DNA of 26,755 bases from contig JBFIXI010000057.1 in assembly GCA_041605955.1 (NCBI GenBank), positions 1-26,755 on the forward strand, in the 5' to 3' direction. The notes below the pieces were generated by a model. That model worked only from the letters and a program-made list of their open reading frames with translations. It had not been told where the DNA came from and did no database searches. Of the stretch, positions 1 through 9,800 are shown piece after piece (the stretch's first letter is position 1; every line of letters starts with the position of its first letter). Source of the DNA: JAHEJX01 sp041605955 (lineage in GTDB: Bacteria > Actinomycetota > Acidimicrobiia > Spongiisociales > UBA5794). A program made the translations under genes and the position numbers.

Positions 1-1
1 C

Positions 2-3000
2 TGGCAGCTCGTTTCGATTCCGCTCGCCGACTTCTTCGATGACAACTCGTTTCTCACCGGCGGCAACGGCGTGCTCGACGCGGTGCCGACGTCAGCCGGC
101 GGTAACGGCCAGCTCATCAACGTGGTGTTCGTCATTATCGGCGACAGCGGGTCGGACGTGAACTTTCGGACCGACTACTGGACCTTCGGCGGTCCGGCGG
201 CACCGTCACTGGCGGTCTGGGACGACTTCGAGGACGGCGACTCCTCCGACTGGTTCTTCTTCGGCGGCAACGCCGCCGGGGGCGGCGGCGGCGTGCTGGC
301 CGACCGGCCCCAGGAGGGTGCGTTTTACTTCTCGACCGGCTGGGGTGGTAACGGCTCGGCGAGCGGGTTCTACGGCGGCATGTTCAAGAACGTTGCCGAG
401 TCCGACCAGCTGCAAACGCCGATCAACCCGTGGTTCAACGTCTGGGTGCTCAATCAGTCGAACGCCACGGTCGACCAGTACACGCTGGAGATCACGATTC
501 GCGAGGACACCGACGGCAACGGCTGGACGAACGGCCAGGAGGACTCCTTCCGGCTCGACGCAGTATTCCCGGCATCCGCCTTCGACGACGAGTGGACGCT
601 CGTGAGTGCACCGCTGTCCGCTTTTTCGAATCTCTTTACCGGCGGTGACGGCACGTTTGACGGCAAGCTCGACGAGGTCGTGATAGTGATCTCGGGCGTC
701 CAGGGCGGTCCCGGCTCCACGGTCGAGGTGGACTTCGACTACTTCGCCCTGACCGCGAACGGTCCGCTGGTCGAGCCCACCGAGCTGGTCTTCGACGACA
801 TGGAGCACGGCGATCCGTTCGGCAACGGCTGGTTCTCGTTCAACGGCGCAGTCGGCGGCGGCGGTATCGGCGCCAACAACGCCGATCTGCCTCCGGCCAA
901 CGGGGGCGCCTTCTCACTCGAGACCGGGTGGGGATCGGGTGGAACCCCAGGGTTCTACGGTGGCTTCGGGCGCACCAACCCGGTCGATGTCTCGGGTACC
1001 GATCACTTCAACTTTTGGATCAACCCGGATGCCGGCCAGGACTACACGCTGGAGCTCAACCTCCAGGAGGACGACAATTCCGACGGCGCCATCAACGGGC
1101 CCGACGACGACGAGTTCCAGTTCAACTGCGTGGTGGCCCCGGGTGGGCCGTGTGCCGAGCCCGGCGGCGGCTGGCAGCTCGTGTCGATCCCGCTCGATGA
1201 CTTCTTCGACGACAACTCGTTCTTGACGGGCGGCAACGGCGTGCTCGACCCGACGACGCCTGCCCGCGGCGGCAACGGTGAGCTCGTGAATGTGGTCGTC
1301 GTGGTGATCGGCAACGGCAGCGACGTGAACTTCCGCACCGACTACTGGACCTTCACCCGCGGGCCGCTGGTGCCCGACTTCCGGCGCCTGATCGACGATT
1401 TCGAGAGCGGCGTCGCCCCGGGCACGCCGTGTGTGGGCGTGCCGCTCGGCTTCTGCACGTTCAGCGGAGCCGGAAGCTCTGTCGCTCTCTCCAACCCGGC
1501 GACTCCTCCCGCCCCGGTTCTTCCAGCAGTGGGCACACCCAACAGCGTGCTGCAGCTGGACATGGACGTGACGTCGTTCGCCGGCGTCATCCACGGCTTC
1601 GAGGCCGGTGGGGAGTGGGTCTCCCAGGACTGGTCGACCAGTGAGGGCTTCGCCTTCTGGTTCCACGGCACCGGGTCCGGCACGGCGATGTTCATCGATA
1701 TCCTCGACAACCGTAACCCCGGTTCCACCACCGACGACGCCGAGCGATTTCGGGTGGACTTCACCGACGACTTCGTAGGCTGGCAAAGCTTCGAGTTCCC
1801 GTTCTCGAGCTTCAGGCGCTTCGATGTCGGCAACAATGCCCCCAACGACGGGTTCACGCTCTTCGAGGTGCACGGCTGGGCGTTTGGCACCCTGGGCACC
1901 GGCGGGCCGCGCACCTACTACATGGACGAAGTGAGCCTGTTCGGCGTTGCCCAGCCTCCGGCCCTGGCGGTGGGTTTTGCCCAGAGCGACACGCCGATCG
2001 AGGAGGGAACGACGGGTGAGGTGACGGTGAAGCTGAATCGTCCGTTTGGGCCGGATGATCCAGCGGAGGTGAGCGTCGACTTCGCCACCGAGTTCGCCAC
2101 GGCGACGCCTGGCGAGGAATTCACCCCGACGTCGGGAACGCTCACGTTCACCGCCGGCGGCCCCACCGAGCTGACGTTCCCGATCGAGACCTTCGACGAC
2201 ACGAAGTTCGAGGGTGAAGAGCGTATCGTGCTTCGCCTCAGCAACCCGGTTGATGTCGAGCTCGGCCAGGGACAGGCGGCGGCACTGGTCGTCGACAACG
2301 ACCCCTTCGATCCTCTGCTGCTCGACGACTTCGAGCAAGGCGCCTTCATGTGGGATACCACGGGCCCGGTCGAGCTGGAGGCGCTCCGGGTCGAGGCAGG
2401 CGATGCCGAAGCGCGGCCCGGCCAGGACGCAGTTGAGAACGTGCTCGCGGCGGTCGTCCCGCTCCACGTCAATATCGTCGTCGAGGGCCGGGTGTGCAAC
2501 CAGGGCAACGGCGAGATCCCGGTGCAATTGCTGAGCACGCCCTCGTTCGACGCCACCACCGTCGACCACACGACGGTGAGGCTCGGAGAGGCCGGCGAGT
2601 CCCACGTCGACCGGAGAACAGGTGAGGCGCGGCGACACGTCGAGGATGTGAACGGCGACGGCCTCGCCGATCTCGTATTCCATTTCCGTTTCCGCGACAC
2701 CGGGCTGGCGTGTGATCCCGAGGTCGTGCCCTTCAACGGCTTCACCTTCGACGGTCAGCCCATTACCGGCGGGGGCAGCGACGCCGCCTTGGGGCGCGAC
2801 TTCCCGATCGCGCAAGATTGGAGCGACACCGAGAGCCTCACGTTCTGGTACTACGGCGCCGGCGGAGGCGAGGACGTCACGGTGACGTTGAAGGACAATC
2901 GGGCTCCGGATCCCGGCCCGTCAGGGTGGGACCTGGTCTGGAGCGACGAGTTCGACGGGCCCGCCGGCACGCTGCCCAACCCGGCGAATTGGGCGTACGA

Positions 3001-5011
3001 GCTGCGCGACGGCACCGCCTACGGCATCACCGGGTGGGGCAACAGCGAGCTCCAGTACTACACCGACGATGCGGCCAACGCGTCCATGGACGGAAACGGC
3101 AATCTGGTGATCACGGCTCGCGAGGCCGACGGATCGCTGCAGTGCTACTACGGCCCGTGTGAATACACCTCGGCCCGCCTGCTCACGAAGCACAAGGCCG
3201 AGTTCGCCTACGGGCGCATAGAGTCGCGGTTGCGGGTTCCCCTTGCGGAGCTCGATGGCCGTGGCCTGTGGCCGGCGTTCTGGAGCCTCGGAGCCGACAT
3301 CAGCCGCAACCCGTGGCCGGGCGCGGGTGAGATCGACTTCATGGAGTGGGTCGGACGGCTGCCGAACGAGATCTTCGGCACCATCCATGGGCCCGGCTAC
3401 AGCGGTGGCAATAGCTTCGGCGGCATCTACGACTTCGGCGAGCCGGTCTTCAACGAGTTCCACACCTTCACGGTCGAGTGGGAGCCGGGCCTGATCGTCT
3501 GGTATGTCGACGGAATCGAATACCACCGGGCGACGCCGGACGACGTGCCCGGGCCGTGGGTGTTCGACAAGCCGTTCTACCTGCTGCTGAACATGGCGAT
3601 CGGTGGCAACTTTGGCGGCCCGGTCGGCGACGACGTCGTGTTTCCCCACGAGTACGTGGTCGACTACGTACGGGTGTTCCAGGGTCCCGACACCGCAGAG
3701 CGGTTCGAGGCGTCATTCACCGACGACTTCGGCGGCTGGCAGGAGGTCACGATCCCGATCGGTGACTTCACCCGCAGCACCGACCAGCCGGACGGCGCTC
3801 CCGACGACGGTCTCGGCCTCAACGAAGTGTGGGGCTATGGCTTCGCGCTGCCGGACGGCAACGCTGCCGGCGAGGTGAAGCTCGACCTGGTGCGGCGAGT
3901 GCCGTTCCCGCCACCTACCGCGCTGACAGTCACCACGCTGGCCGACAGCGGGCCGGGATCGCTGCGCGAGGCGCTGACGCTCATCGCCGACGGCGGGACG
4001 ATCGACTTCGACCCGGCCCTGGCCGGCGGGACGCTCACGCTGATTTCCGGCCAGCTCGAGGTCGACCGCTCGGTGACCATCGACGCTTCCGCGGCGCCCG
4101 GTGTCATCGTCAGCGGTGGCAACAGCTCCCGGGTGTTCCAGATCGTGTCGACTGCGACGGTCGGTATGAACGATCTTGAAATCGCAGATGGTGTCGGAGC
4201 GCCCCAGGGCGGCGGGATCCTAAACTTCGGGACACTGAGCCTGGACCGGGTCGTGGTGCGTGACAACATTGAGACCAGTCCGGGACCGGCGAACTTCGAG
4301 TTTGGCGGCGGCGGCATCTACAACGGTGCTGGCGCCACGTTGAACCTGACCGACAGCGCGGTTGCCGACAACGCAAGTCTCAATCAGCCGGCGGGGGGGA
4401 TATACGGCTTCTTCGGGAGCACGATCAACATCACCCGCAGCACGGTCAGCGGCAATGTCGCCCAGACCGATGTGGCCGGCGGGCTGCGTACGTTGGGCAA
4501 CGCGACCATCGTCAACAGCACGTTCAGCGGCAACGTGTCGACGGCGTGGCACGGCGGTGCGATCTTCCACACCGACGGCCAGCTGACGGTGACCAACTCC
4601 ACGTTTTTCGGCAACAGTGCCCCAGCGGGTACGGCGGCCGGAATCGTGGTGGCGACGTTCGGCGGCGGGACGCCGAACCTCACGCTCACCAACACGATCC
4701 TGGCCGGTCCGGTGGGCGGCTTGAACTGCGCAATCGAGAACCAGGGAGGTGCGGGCACCATCACATCCGGAGGTCACAACATCGATGACGATGGCAGCTG
4801 CAACCTCACCGCGACCGGGGATCAGCCGAACACCGACCCGCTCCTCGGGCCGCTGGCTGCCAACGGGGGGCCGACGTTGACGCATGCGCTGCTGGAGGGG
4901 AGCCCGGCGATCGACGCCGCCGACGTCGGCGTCTGCCCGGCGACCGACCAGCGCGGTGTGGCCCGTCCCCAGCGCGCCGGCTGTGACGTGGGAGCGTTCG
5001 AGCTCGAGTGA
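2..5011 (+). CDS. Secreted multidomain GH16 beta-glucanase (laminarinase type), 5'-partial
   Basis: The reading frame is open from the left edge, and the GTG at 71 lies inside a repeated module, so the true start is upstream. Order: end of one module (2-200), two related beta-sandwich modules (about 217-775 and 788-1378), each with an acidic DxDG-type loop that could bind calcium, a third sandwich type (1380-1955), a Calx-beta domain (1958-2302), then a composite module (2310-3910) containing a GH16 domain (about 2924-3682), and a C-terminal parallel beta-helix (3925-5008) with a TLADSGPGSLREAL entry motif and a DQRGVARP...CDVGAFE ending. GH16 has the signature EIDFMEW, with predicted nucleophile Glu at 3329 and acid/base Glu at 3344, and GH16 family members of this type cleave beta-1,3- or mixed glucans. 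Extracellular action is inferred from the domain types. No sortase or membrane anchor is seen at the C-terminus. Sure of GH16; exact substrate is inference. Confidence 0.93.
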   Translation, partial: WQLVSIPLADFFDDNSFLTGGNGVLDAVPTSAGGNGQLINVVFVIIGDSGSDVNFRTDYWTFGGPAAPSLAVWDDFEDGDSSDWFFFGGNAAGGGGGVLADRPQEGAFYFSTGWGGNGSASGFYGGMFKNVAESDQLQTPINPWFNVWVLNQSNATVDQYTLEITIREDTDGNGWTNGQEDSFRLDAVFPASAFDDEWTLVSAPLSAFSNLFTGGDGTFDGKLDEVVIVISGVQGGPGSTVEVDFDYFALTANGPLVEPTELVFDDMEHGDPFGNGWFSFNGAVGGGGIGANNADLPPANGGAFSLETGWGSGGTPGFYGGFGRTNPVDVSGTDHFNFWINPDAGQDYTLELNLQEDDNSDGAINGPDDDEFQFNCVVAPGGPCAEPGGGWQLVSIPLDDFFDDNSFLTGGNGVLDPTTPARGGNGELVNVVVVVIGNGSDVNFRTDYWTFTRGPLVPDFRRLIDDFESGVAPGTPCVGVPLGFCTFSGAGSSVALSNPATPPAPVLPAVGTPNSVLQLDMDVTSFAGVIHGFEAGGEWVSQDWSTSEGFAFWFHGTGSGTAMFIDILDNRNPGSTTDDAERFRVDFTDDFVGWQSFEFPFSSFRRFDVGNNAPNDGFTLFEVHGWAFGTLGTGGPRTYYMDEVSLFGVAQPPALAVGFAQSDTPIEEGTTGEVTVKLNRPFGPDDPAEVSVDFATEFATATPGEEFTPTSGTLTFTAGGPTELTFPIETFDDTKFEGEERIVLRLSNPVDVELGQGQAAALVVDNDPFDPLLLDDFEQGAFMWDTTGPVELEALRVEAGDAEARPGQDAVENVLAAVVPLHVNIVVEGRVCNQGNGEIPVQLLSTPSFDATTVDHTTVRLGEAGESHVDRRTGEARRHVEDVNGDGLADLVFHFRFRDTGLACDPEVVPFNGFTFDGQPITGGGSDAALGRDFPIAQDWSDTESLTFWYYGAGGGEDVTVTLKDNRAPDPGPSGWDLVWSDEFDGPAGTLPNPANWAYELRDGTAYGITGWGNSELQYYTDDAANASMDGNGNLVITAREADGSLQCYYGPCEYTSARLLTKHKAEFAYGRIESRLRVPLAELDGRGLWPAFWSLGADISRNPWPGAGEIDFMEWVGRLPNEIFGTIHGPGYSGGNSFGGIYDFGEPVFNEFHTFTVEWEPGLIVWYVDGIEYHRATPDDVPGPWVFDKPFYLLLNMAIGGNFGGPVGDDVVFPHEYVVDYVRVFQGPDTAERFEASFTDDFGGWQEVTIPIGDFTRSTDQPDGAPDDGLGLNEVWGYGFALPDGNAAGEVKLDLVRRVPFPPPTALTVTTLADSGPGSLREALTLIADGGTIDFDPALAGGTLTLISGQLEVDRSVTIDASAAPGVIVSGGNSSRVFQIVSTATVGMNDLEIADGVGAPQGGGILNFGTLSLDRVVVRDNIETSPGPANFEFGGGGIYNGAGATLNLTDSAVADNASLNQPAGGIYGFFGSTINITRSTVSGNVAQTDVAGGLRTLGNATIVNSTFSGNVSTAWHGGAIFHTDGQLTVTNSTFFGNSAPAGTAAGIVVATFGGGTPNLTLTNTILAGPVGGLNCAIENQGGAGTITSGGHNIDDDGSCNLTATGDQPNTDPLLGPLAANGGPTLTHALLEGSPAIDAADVGVCPATDQRGVARPQRAGCDVGAFELE
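217..1378 (+). repeat. Tandem protein-module repeats, partly conserved at DNA level
   Basis: Two tandem copies of a roughly 190-residue beta-sandwich module, plus the tail of a third copy cut by the left edge. Positions 1-187 align with 1171-1354 almost base for base apart from a 3-base indel; both encode WQLVSIPL, FFDDNSFLTGGNGVLD and VNFRTDYWTF. The copies at 217-775 are more diverged. The modules resemble carbohydrate-binding jelly rolls of the CBM11/CIA30 kind, but that assignment is by eye only. Confidence 0.75.
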
Positions 5012-5031
5012 GTGCTGAAGCGTCTGGTGCA

Positions 5032-5064
5032 CGGGCTCCGGCCGGTTCCCCCGGCCGGAGCCCG
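5032..5064 (+). terminator. Intrinsic-type terminator hairpin after the GH16 gene
   Basis: A perfect 14-bp inverted repeat: CGGGCTCCGGCCGG at 5032-5045 pairs with its complement at 5051-5064 around a 5-base loop, starting 20 bases after the GH16 stop codon. The U-tract is weak (TCGTTG), which is common in GC-rich actinobacteria. It implies that the GH3 gene is transcribed separately or by read-through. Confidence 0.8.
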
Positions 5065-5093
5065 TCGTTGCAGCAAAGCGGAGGTTCACCGTC

Positions 5094-6851
5094 GTGATGT
5101 TCGATCAGGGGTCGATCGATCGGCTCGTTCGGCAAATGACGCTCGCCGAGAAGATCGGCCAGATGACTCAAGTCTCCAATGACAGCATCACCCCAGACGA
5201 GGTACGCGAGCACTTCATCGGGTCGGTGTTGAGCGGCGGCAACGGCAACCCCTCCCCGAACAACCCGTCGGCGTGGGTCGACATGGTCGGAGGGTTCGCG
5301 GACGCCGCCAAGACGACCCGCCTGGCAGTTCCGCTCATTTACGGCGTCGATGCGGTCCACGGCCACAGCAATGTGCGCGGAGCCACGGTGTTTCCGCACA
5401 ACATCGGGCTCGGCGCCATCGACGATCCCGAGCTGATGCGCCGGATCGGGCGGGCCACGGCCACCGAGATGACGGCTACCGGCGTCCAATGGACCTTCGC
5501 CCCCACCGTTGCGGTGCCTCACGACATCCGGTGGGGGCGCACATACGAGGGGTATGGACGCGACCCGGCGCTGGTTTCCCGTCTGGGGGCGGCGCTGGTC
5601 GAGGGGCTCCACGGTACATCTGGCGACCCCGCCCGGGTGTTGGCGTGTCCCAAGCACTTCGTCGGCGACGGCGGCACCACCTGGGCATCCGTGCCCCGCC
5701 CGGAGTGGCTCACCTGGTGGGACGGCTGGGGTCCCGGCTGGCAGATCGACCAGGGCGACACCCGAATGGACGAGGCCGAGCTGCGCCGTCTCCACCTCGC
5801 CCCTTACGAGGCGGCGGTTGCTGCCGGCGCCATGTCGGTGATGGCCTCCTACAGCTCGTGGAACGGAGACAAGCTCCACGCCCACCGCCGACTATTGACC
5901 GACGTGCTCAAGGCCGAATTGGGGTTTGCCGGGTTCGTGGTGTCCGATTGGATGGGCATCGACCAGCTGGGCACCGACTACGACCAGTGCGTGATCGCCG
6001 CCATCAATGCCGGCATCGACATGGTCATGGTGCCGATCGACTTCCTCCGTTTCATAGAAGCGGCCACCGCGGCGGTGCAGTCGGGTGCCATTTCCATGAC
6101 CCGGATCGACGATGCGGTGCAGCGCATCCTGCGCGCCAAGTCCGCAGTTGGCCTGTTCGAAGAGATGCCGGCGCCACCGCCGCTGCGTGTGGTTGGCCAG
6201 GACGATCACCGCCGTCTGGCCGCCGAGGCGGCGCGCCGCAGTTGTGTACTGCTCGAAGATGCCGGAGTCTTGCCGATCGGGCGAGACGAGCCCATCGATG
6301 TCGGCGGGGGCGCCGCCGATGACATCGGCCTGCAATGCGGCGGATGGACGGTCGGTTGGCAGGGCGGTTCGGGACGAACAACCGAGGGGACGACCTTCCT
6401 CGAGGCTCTGCGGGCCACGCATGCCGCCGAGGTCGGGTACGACCCCGCCGGAGATTTCGACGGGCAAGCGGCGAACCGGGTGGGCATCGTTTGCATAGCA
6501 GAGGAGCCCTATGCGGAGGGCCCGGGCGACCGCGAGGTGCCGTTGGCCACCCCCGCCGAGGCCGAGCTGGTGGGGCGGATGCGGCAACGGTGTGAGCGCC
6601 TCATCCTCGTCATCTTCTCGGGTCGACCGCTGGTGATCCCTGAGCTGATCTCGCAGGCGGACGTCGTCGTGGCCGCATGGCTGCCCGGCACGGAGGCGAC
6701 CCAGATTCCCGGGCTGCTCACCGGTGACTATCCATTCGAGGGCCGCCTGCCCCAGCCATGGCCCGCAACCGCCGCAGATCTCGCCAATCCGGACGCAGTT
6801 GCGGCATATCCCCTGACTCACGGTCTGCAGACAGGGCGGGTGGGGCAGTGA
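5094..6851 (+). CDS. Glycoside hydrolase family 3 beta-glucosidase-like enzyme
   Basis: 585 residues. GH3 enzymes release terminal beta-linked sugars, typically glucose, by a retaining mechanism. The N-terminal TIM-barrel part shows EKIGQMTQV near the start, KHFVGDGG (Lys187-His188, substrate-binding pair) and VVSDWMG, whose Asp285 is the expected nucleophile. The second, alpha/beta sandwich domain runs from about residue 380 to the end (VVAAWLPGTEATQI). There is no fibronectin-III tail, and no signal peptide, so it should be cytoplasmic. The start is GTG 5094 with GCGGAGG at 5079-5085 about 9 bases ahead; ATG 5097 is the alternative. It follows the secreted GH16 gene and overlaps the next gene by 4 bases. 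Likely role: hydrolysis of imported beta-gluco-oligosaccharides; substrate is inferred. Confidence 0.92.
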   Translation: MMFDQGSIDRLVRQMTLAEKIGQMTQVSNDSITPDEVREHFIGSVLSGGNGNPSPNNPSAWVDMVGGFADAAKTTRLAVPLIYGVDAVHGHSNVRGATVFPHNIGLGAIDDPELMRRIGRATATEMTATGVQWTFAPTVAVPHDIRWGRTYEGYGRDPALVSRLGAALVEGLHGTSGDPARVLACPKHFVGDGGTTWASVPRPEWLTWWDGWGPGWQIDQGDTRMDEAELRRLHLAPYEAAVAAGAMSVMASYSSWNGDKLHAHRRLLTDVLKAELGFAGFVVSDWMGIDQLGTDYDQCVIAAINAGIDMVMVPIDFLRFIEAATAAVQSGAISMTRIDDAVQRILRAKSAVGLFEEMPAPPPLRVVGQDDHRRLAAEAARRSCVLLEDAGVLPIGRDEPIDVGGGAADDIGLQCGGWTVGWQGGSGRTTEGTTFLEALRATHAAEVGYDPAGDFDGQAANRVGIVCIAEEPYAEGPGDREVPLATPAEAELVGRMRQRCERLILVIFSGRPLVIPELISQADVVVAAWLPGTEATQIPGLLTGDYPFEGRLPQPWPATAADLANPDAVAAYPLTHGLQTGRVGQ

Positions 6852-9800
6852 CCACCACCCTCCTTGCCGGTCTGAGAGAAGAGTCCTTCGTGGAGATCAA
6901 CAACGCCACCTTCTACGGGATCCCCGACGTGGATCGGCTGGGCCCATTCTTGATGAGCATCCTCAGTGACAGCAACCACTGGATGTTCGTGTCCAGCAGG
7001 GGGGGCCTCACAGCGGGCCGGGGCGACGCCAACTCGGCGCTGTTTCCCTACGAGACCGATGATCGGCTCCACGTAGCGACCGGGATTACCGGTCCCATCA
7101 CCGTGGTGCGAAGAGTCGGGGATGCCAGCACGTGGGAGCCGTTCCAAGGGCGCACCGCCGAGGGAGTGCGCCGGAACCTCTACAAGTCGGTCGTCGGCGA
7201 CCAGGTGGTGTTCGAGGAAGTCAACGACGAGCTGGGACTGGTCTTCCGTCACGGTTGGGCAAACAGCGACCGCTTCGGCTTCGTCAGGACGGCATCACTG
7301 ACGAACATCGGCGAGCGGCCCGTCGTCGTGGATCTCGTGGATGGTCTGTTGAACGTGCTACCGGACGGCCTCGAACCGGCCACTTACCGTGCGATGGGCA
7401 ATCTGACGAACGCATACAAGCGGAGCGAGGTGGTCGATGCGGACGCCCGGCTTGCCGTCTTCTCGCTCGAGTCGCTGATCGTTGACCGTCCCGAGCCGGC
7501 AGAGGCGCTCACCGCAACGGTGGCTTGGTCGATTGCCCCCGATGACGCGAGCGTGTCGCTCGATCCGACGACTGTCGATGCCTTCCGGGCGGGCAGCGCT
7601 TCGCGTCCTGTGCCGCTGATGACGGGGCGTCCCGGTGCTTATCTGCTGGAAGCGCAGCAAGAGCTGGATCCCGGCGCCGAGACACACTGGACGATCGTAG
7701 CCGACGTCGCCTACGACCAGTGTCAGGTGGTCGAGCTACTTCGGTTCCTGCAATCCGCGTCCGACCCGCAGTCGGTCATCGCCGATTCGGTAGAGCGAGG
7801 CACTGATGCGCTGGTGGCCACGATGGCCCGGGCGGACGGCCTACAGTGGACGGGGGACCGCATGGCAGCGGTTCACCACTTCGCCAACGTTGCTTTCAAT
7901 GTCATGCGCGGTGGGATCTTCGTGTCGGCAACTCAGCTCGAGAGGGATGACTTCTCGAGATTCGTGTCGAGTCGCAATCGGGCGGTGGCTTCCCGCCACG
8001 CAGCCATCCTGGCCGGCTTGCCGGCGCGGGTCGATCGAGCCGCCTTGTTGGACCAGGTTCGGGCGACCGGCGATCCCCAGCTGATACGGCTGGCGCTCGA
8101 CTATCTGCCGCTCACCTTCTCCCGGCGCCATGGCGACCCCAGCCGGCCGTGGAACACGTTCTCGATTCGGGTGCGCGACGACCGTGGACAACCCGTCGTC
8201 CACTACGAGGGGAACTGGCGCGATATATTCCAGAACTGGGAAGCGCTGTGCCTGAGTTTCCCGGCTTACCTCCCCAGCATCGTCTCGGTATTCCTCAACG
8301 CGTCGACGCCGGATGGCTTCAATCCCTATCGGATAACTTCAGACGGCATCGACTGGGAGGTGCCGGAGCCGGACAACCCGTGGAGCAACATCGGGTACTG
8401 GGGTGACCACCAGATCGTGTACCTGCATCGGCTACTCGAGATGACCCGGCGTTTCCTGCCGACGGCGCTGGATGAAATGCTCGGACAGCCCCAGTTTGCG
8501 TATGCGGACGTGCCCTACCGGATCGCTCCGTACGAACAGATCGTGCGCGACCCGCACAACACGATCGAATACGACGATGCCGCCGCCGACCGCATCGCGT
8601 CTCGCGTCGAGCAGGTCGGCCAGGACGGCAAGCTGGTGCCGTCGGCCGACGACGATGTGCGGCTGGTCACAATGATCGAGAAGCTTCTCGTGCCGATGTT
8701 CGCCAAACTGTCGAATCTGGTGCCGGGCGGGGGCATCTGGATGAACACGCAGCGGCCGGAGTGGAACGACGCTAACAATGCGCTCGTCGGCAACGGCCTC
8801 TCGATGGTCACCGCATGCCATCTGCGTCGCTACATGCAGTTTCTGGCTTCACTTTTCGAGAGATCGGGGCTGGGCGCCATCGACCTCTCCAGTGAGGTCG
8901 CCGACTGGATGGACGCTCTAGGGGGAATCCTCGAAGAGAGCCGCGAGTATCTAGGCGGAGAGCTGGCAGACAGCCGCCGCCGTGAGGTCGTCGACCGCTT
9001 AGGCGGAGCGTTCTCGGTCTACCGCGCCCGGGTCGCTGCCGCCGGCTTCGGCGGTAGCAAGCCGGTGGAGCTGGCGCGGATCGAGGCGTTGCTCGACACG
9101 GCGATTCGGCACATCGACGACACGATAAGGCGCAATCGGCGTTCCGACGGCCTCTACCACTCTTACAACCTGGCCCACTTCGCTGAAGACGGCCCGTCGG
9201 CCTCGGTCGAACACCTCCAACCCATGTTGGAGGGCCAAGTGGCGGTCCTGAGCAGCGGTCTCCTGTCTGTCGAAGAGAAGCTCGCCGTGTTGGAGGCGCT
9301 GTTCGCGAGCTCGATGTACCGGCCAGACCAGAACAGCTTCATGCTGTATCCGGCCCGGACACTGCCCTCGTTCCTCGACAAGAACCGCGTCCCCGCGGAA
9401 GAGATCGCCAGCGTTCCGCTGCTGGGCGAGCTCCTCGCCGCCGGCGACACCACGATCATTGCCGTGGACGAAGACGGGAGATACCGGTTCAGCGCGGGCT
9501 GCCGGAATCGGGGGGCGCTGGAAGCGGCGCTCGACCGGCTCGCGCTGACCGAACGTTGGCGCGAGCTCGTCATCCGTGATCGGCATGACGTGACGAGAGC
9601 GTACGAAGCCGTCTTCAACCACCATGCGTATACCGGCCGATCCGGATCGATGTACGCCTATGAGGGAATCGGGTCGATTTACTGGCACATGGTCGCGAAG
9701 CTGCTGGTTGCCGTGCAGGAGTCCATCCTCGAGGCAGAGGATGCCGGGGCGGATCATGACACGCTCAATCGACTCACTGCCTTCTATTGGCGAGTCCGAT

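Noticed and set aside
914..2815. Long minus-strand ORF (633 codons) across the GH16 gene
   Set aside because: It is a high-GC antisense shadow: arginine- and histidine-rich, no recognisable motif, fully inside a clearly coding plus-strand gene.
4220..5885. Two overlapping minus-strand ORFs spanning the beta-helix and GH3 start
   Set aside because: They run through a strong terminator hairpin and two well-supported plus-strand genes, with no family resemblance.
6758..6847. Upstream ATG for the large uncharacterised enzyme
   Set aside because: The added 30 residues are arginine-rich out-of-frame GH3 sequence; the GTG overlapping the GH3 stop is a better start.
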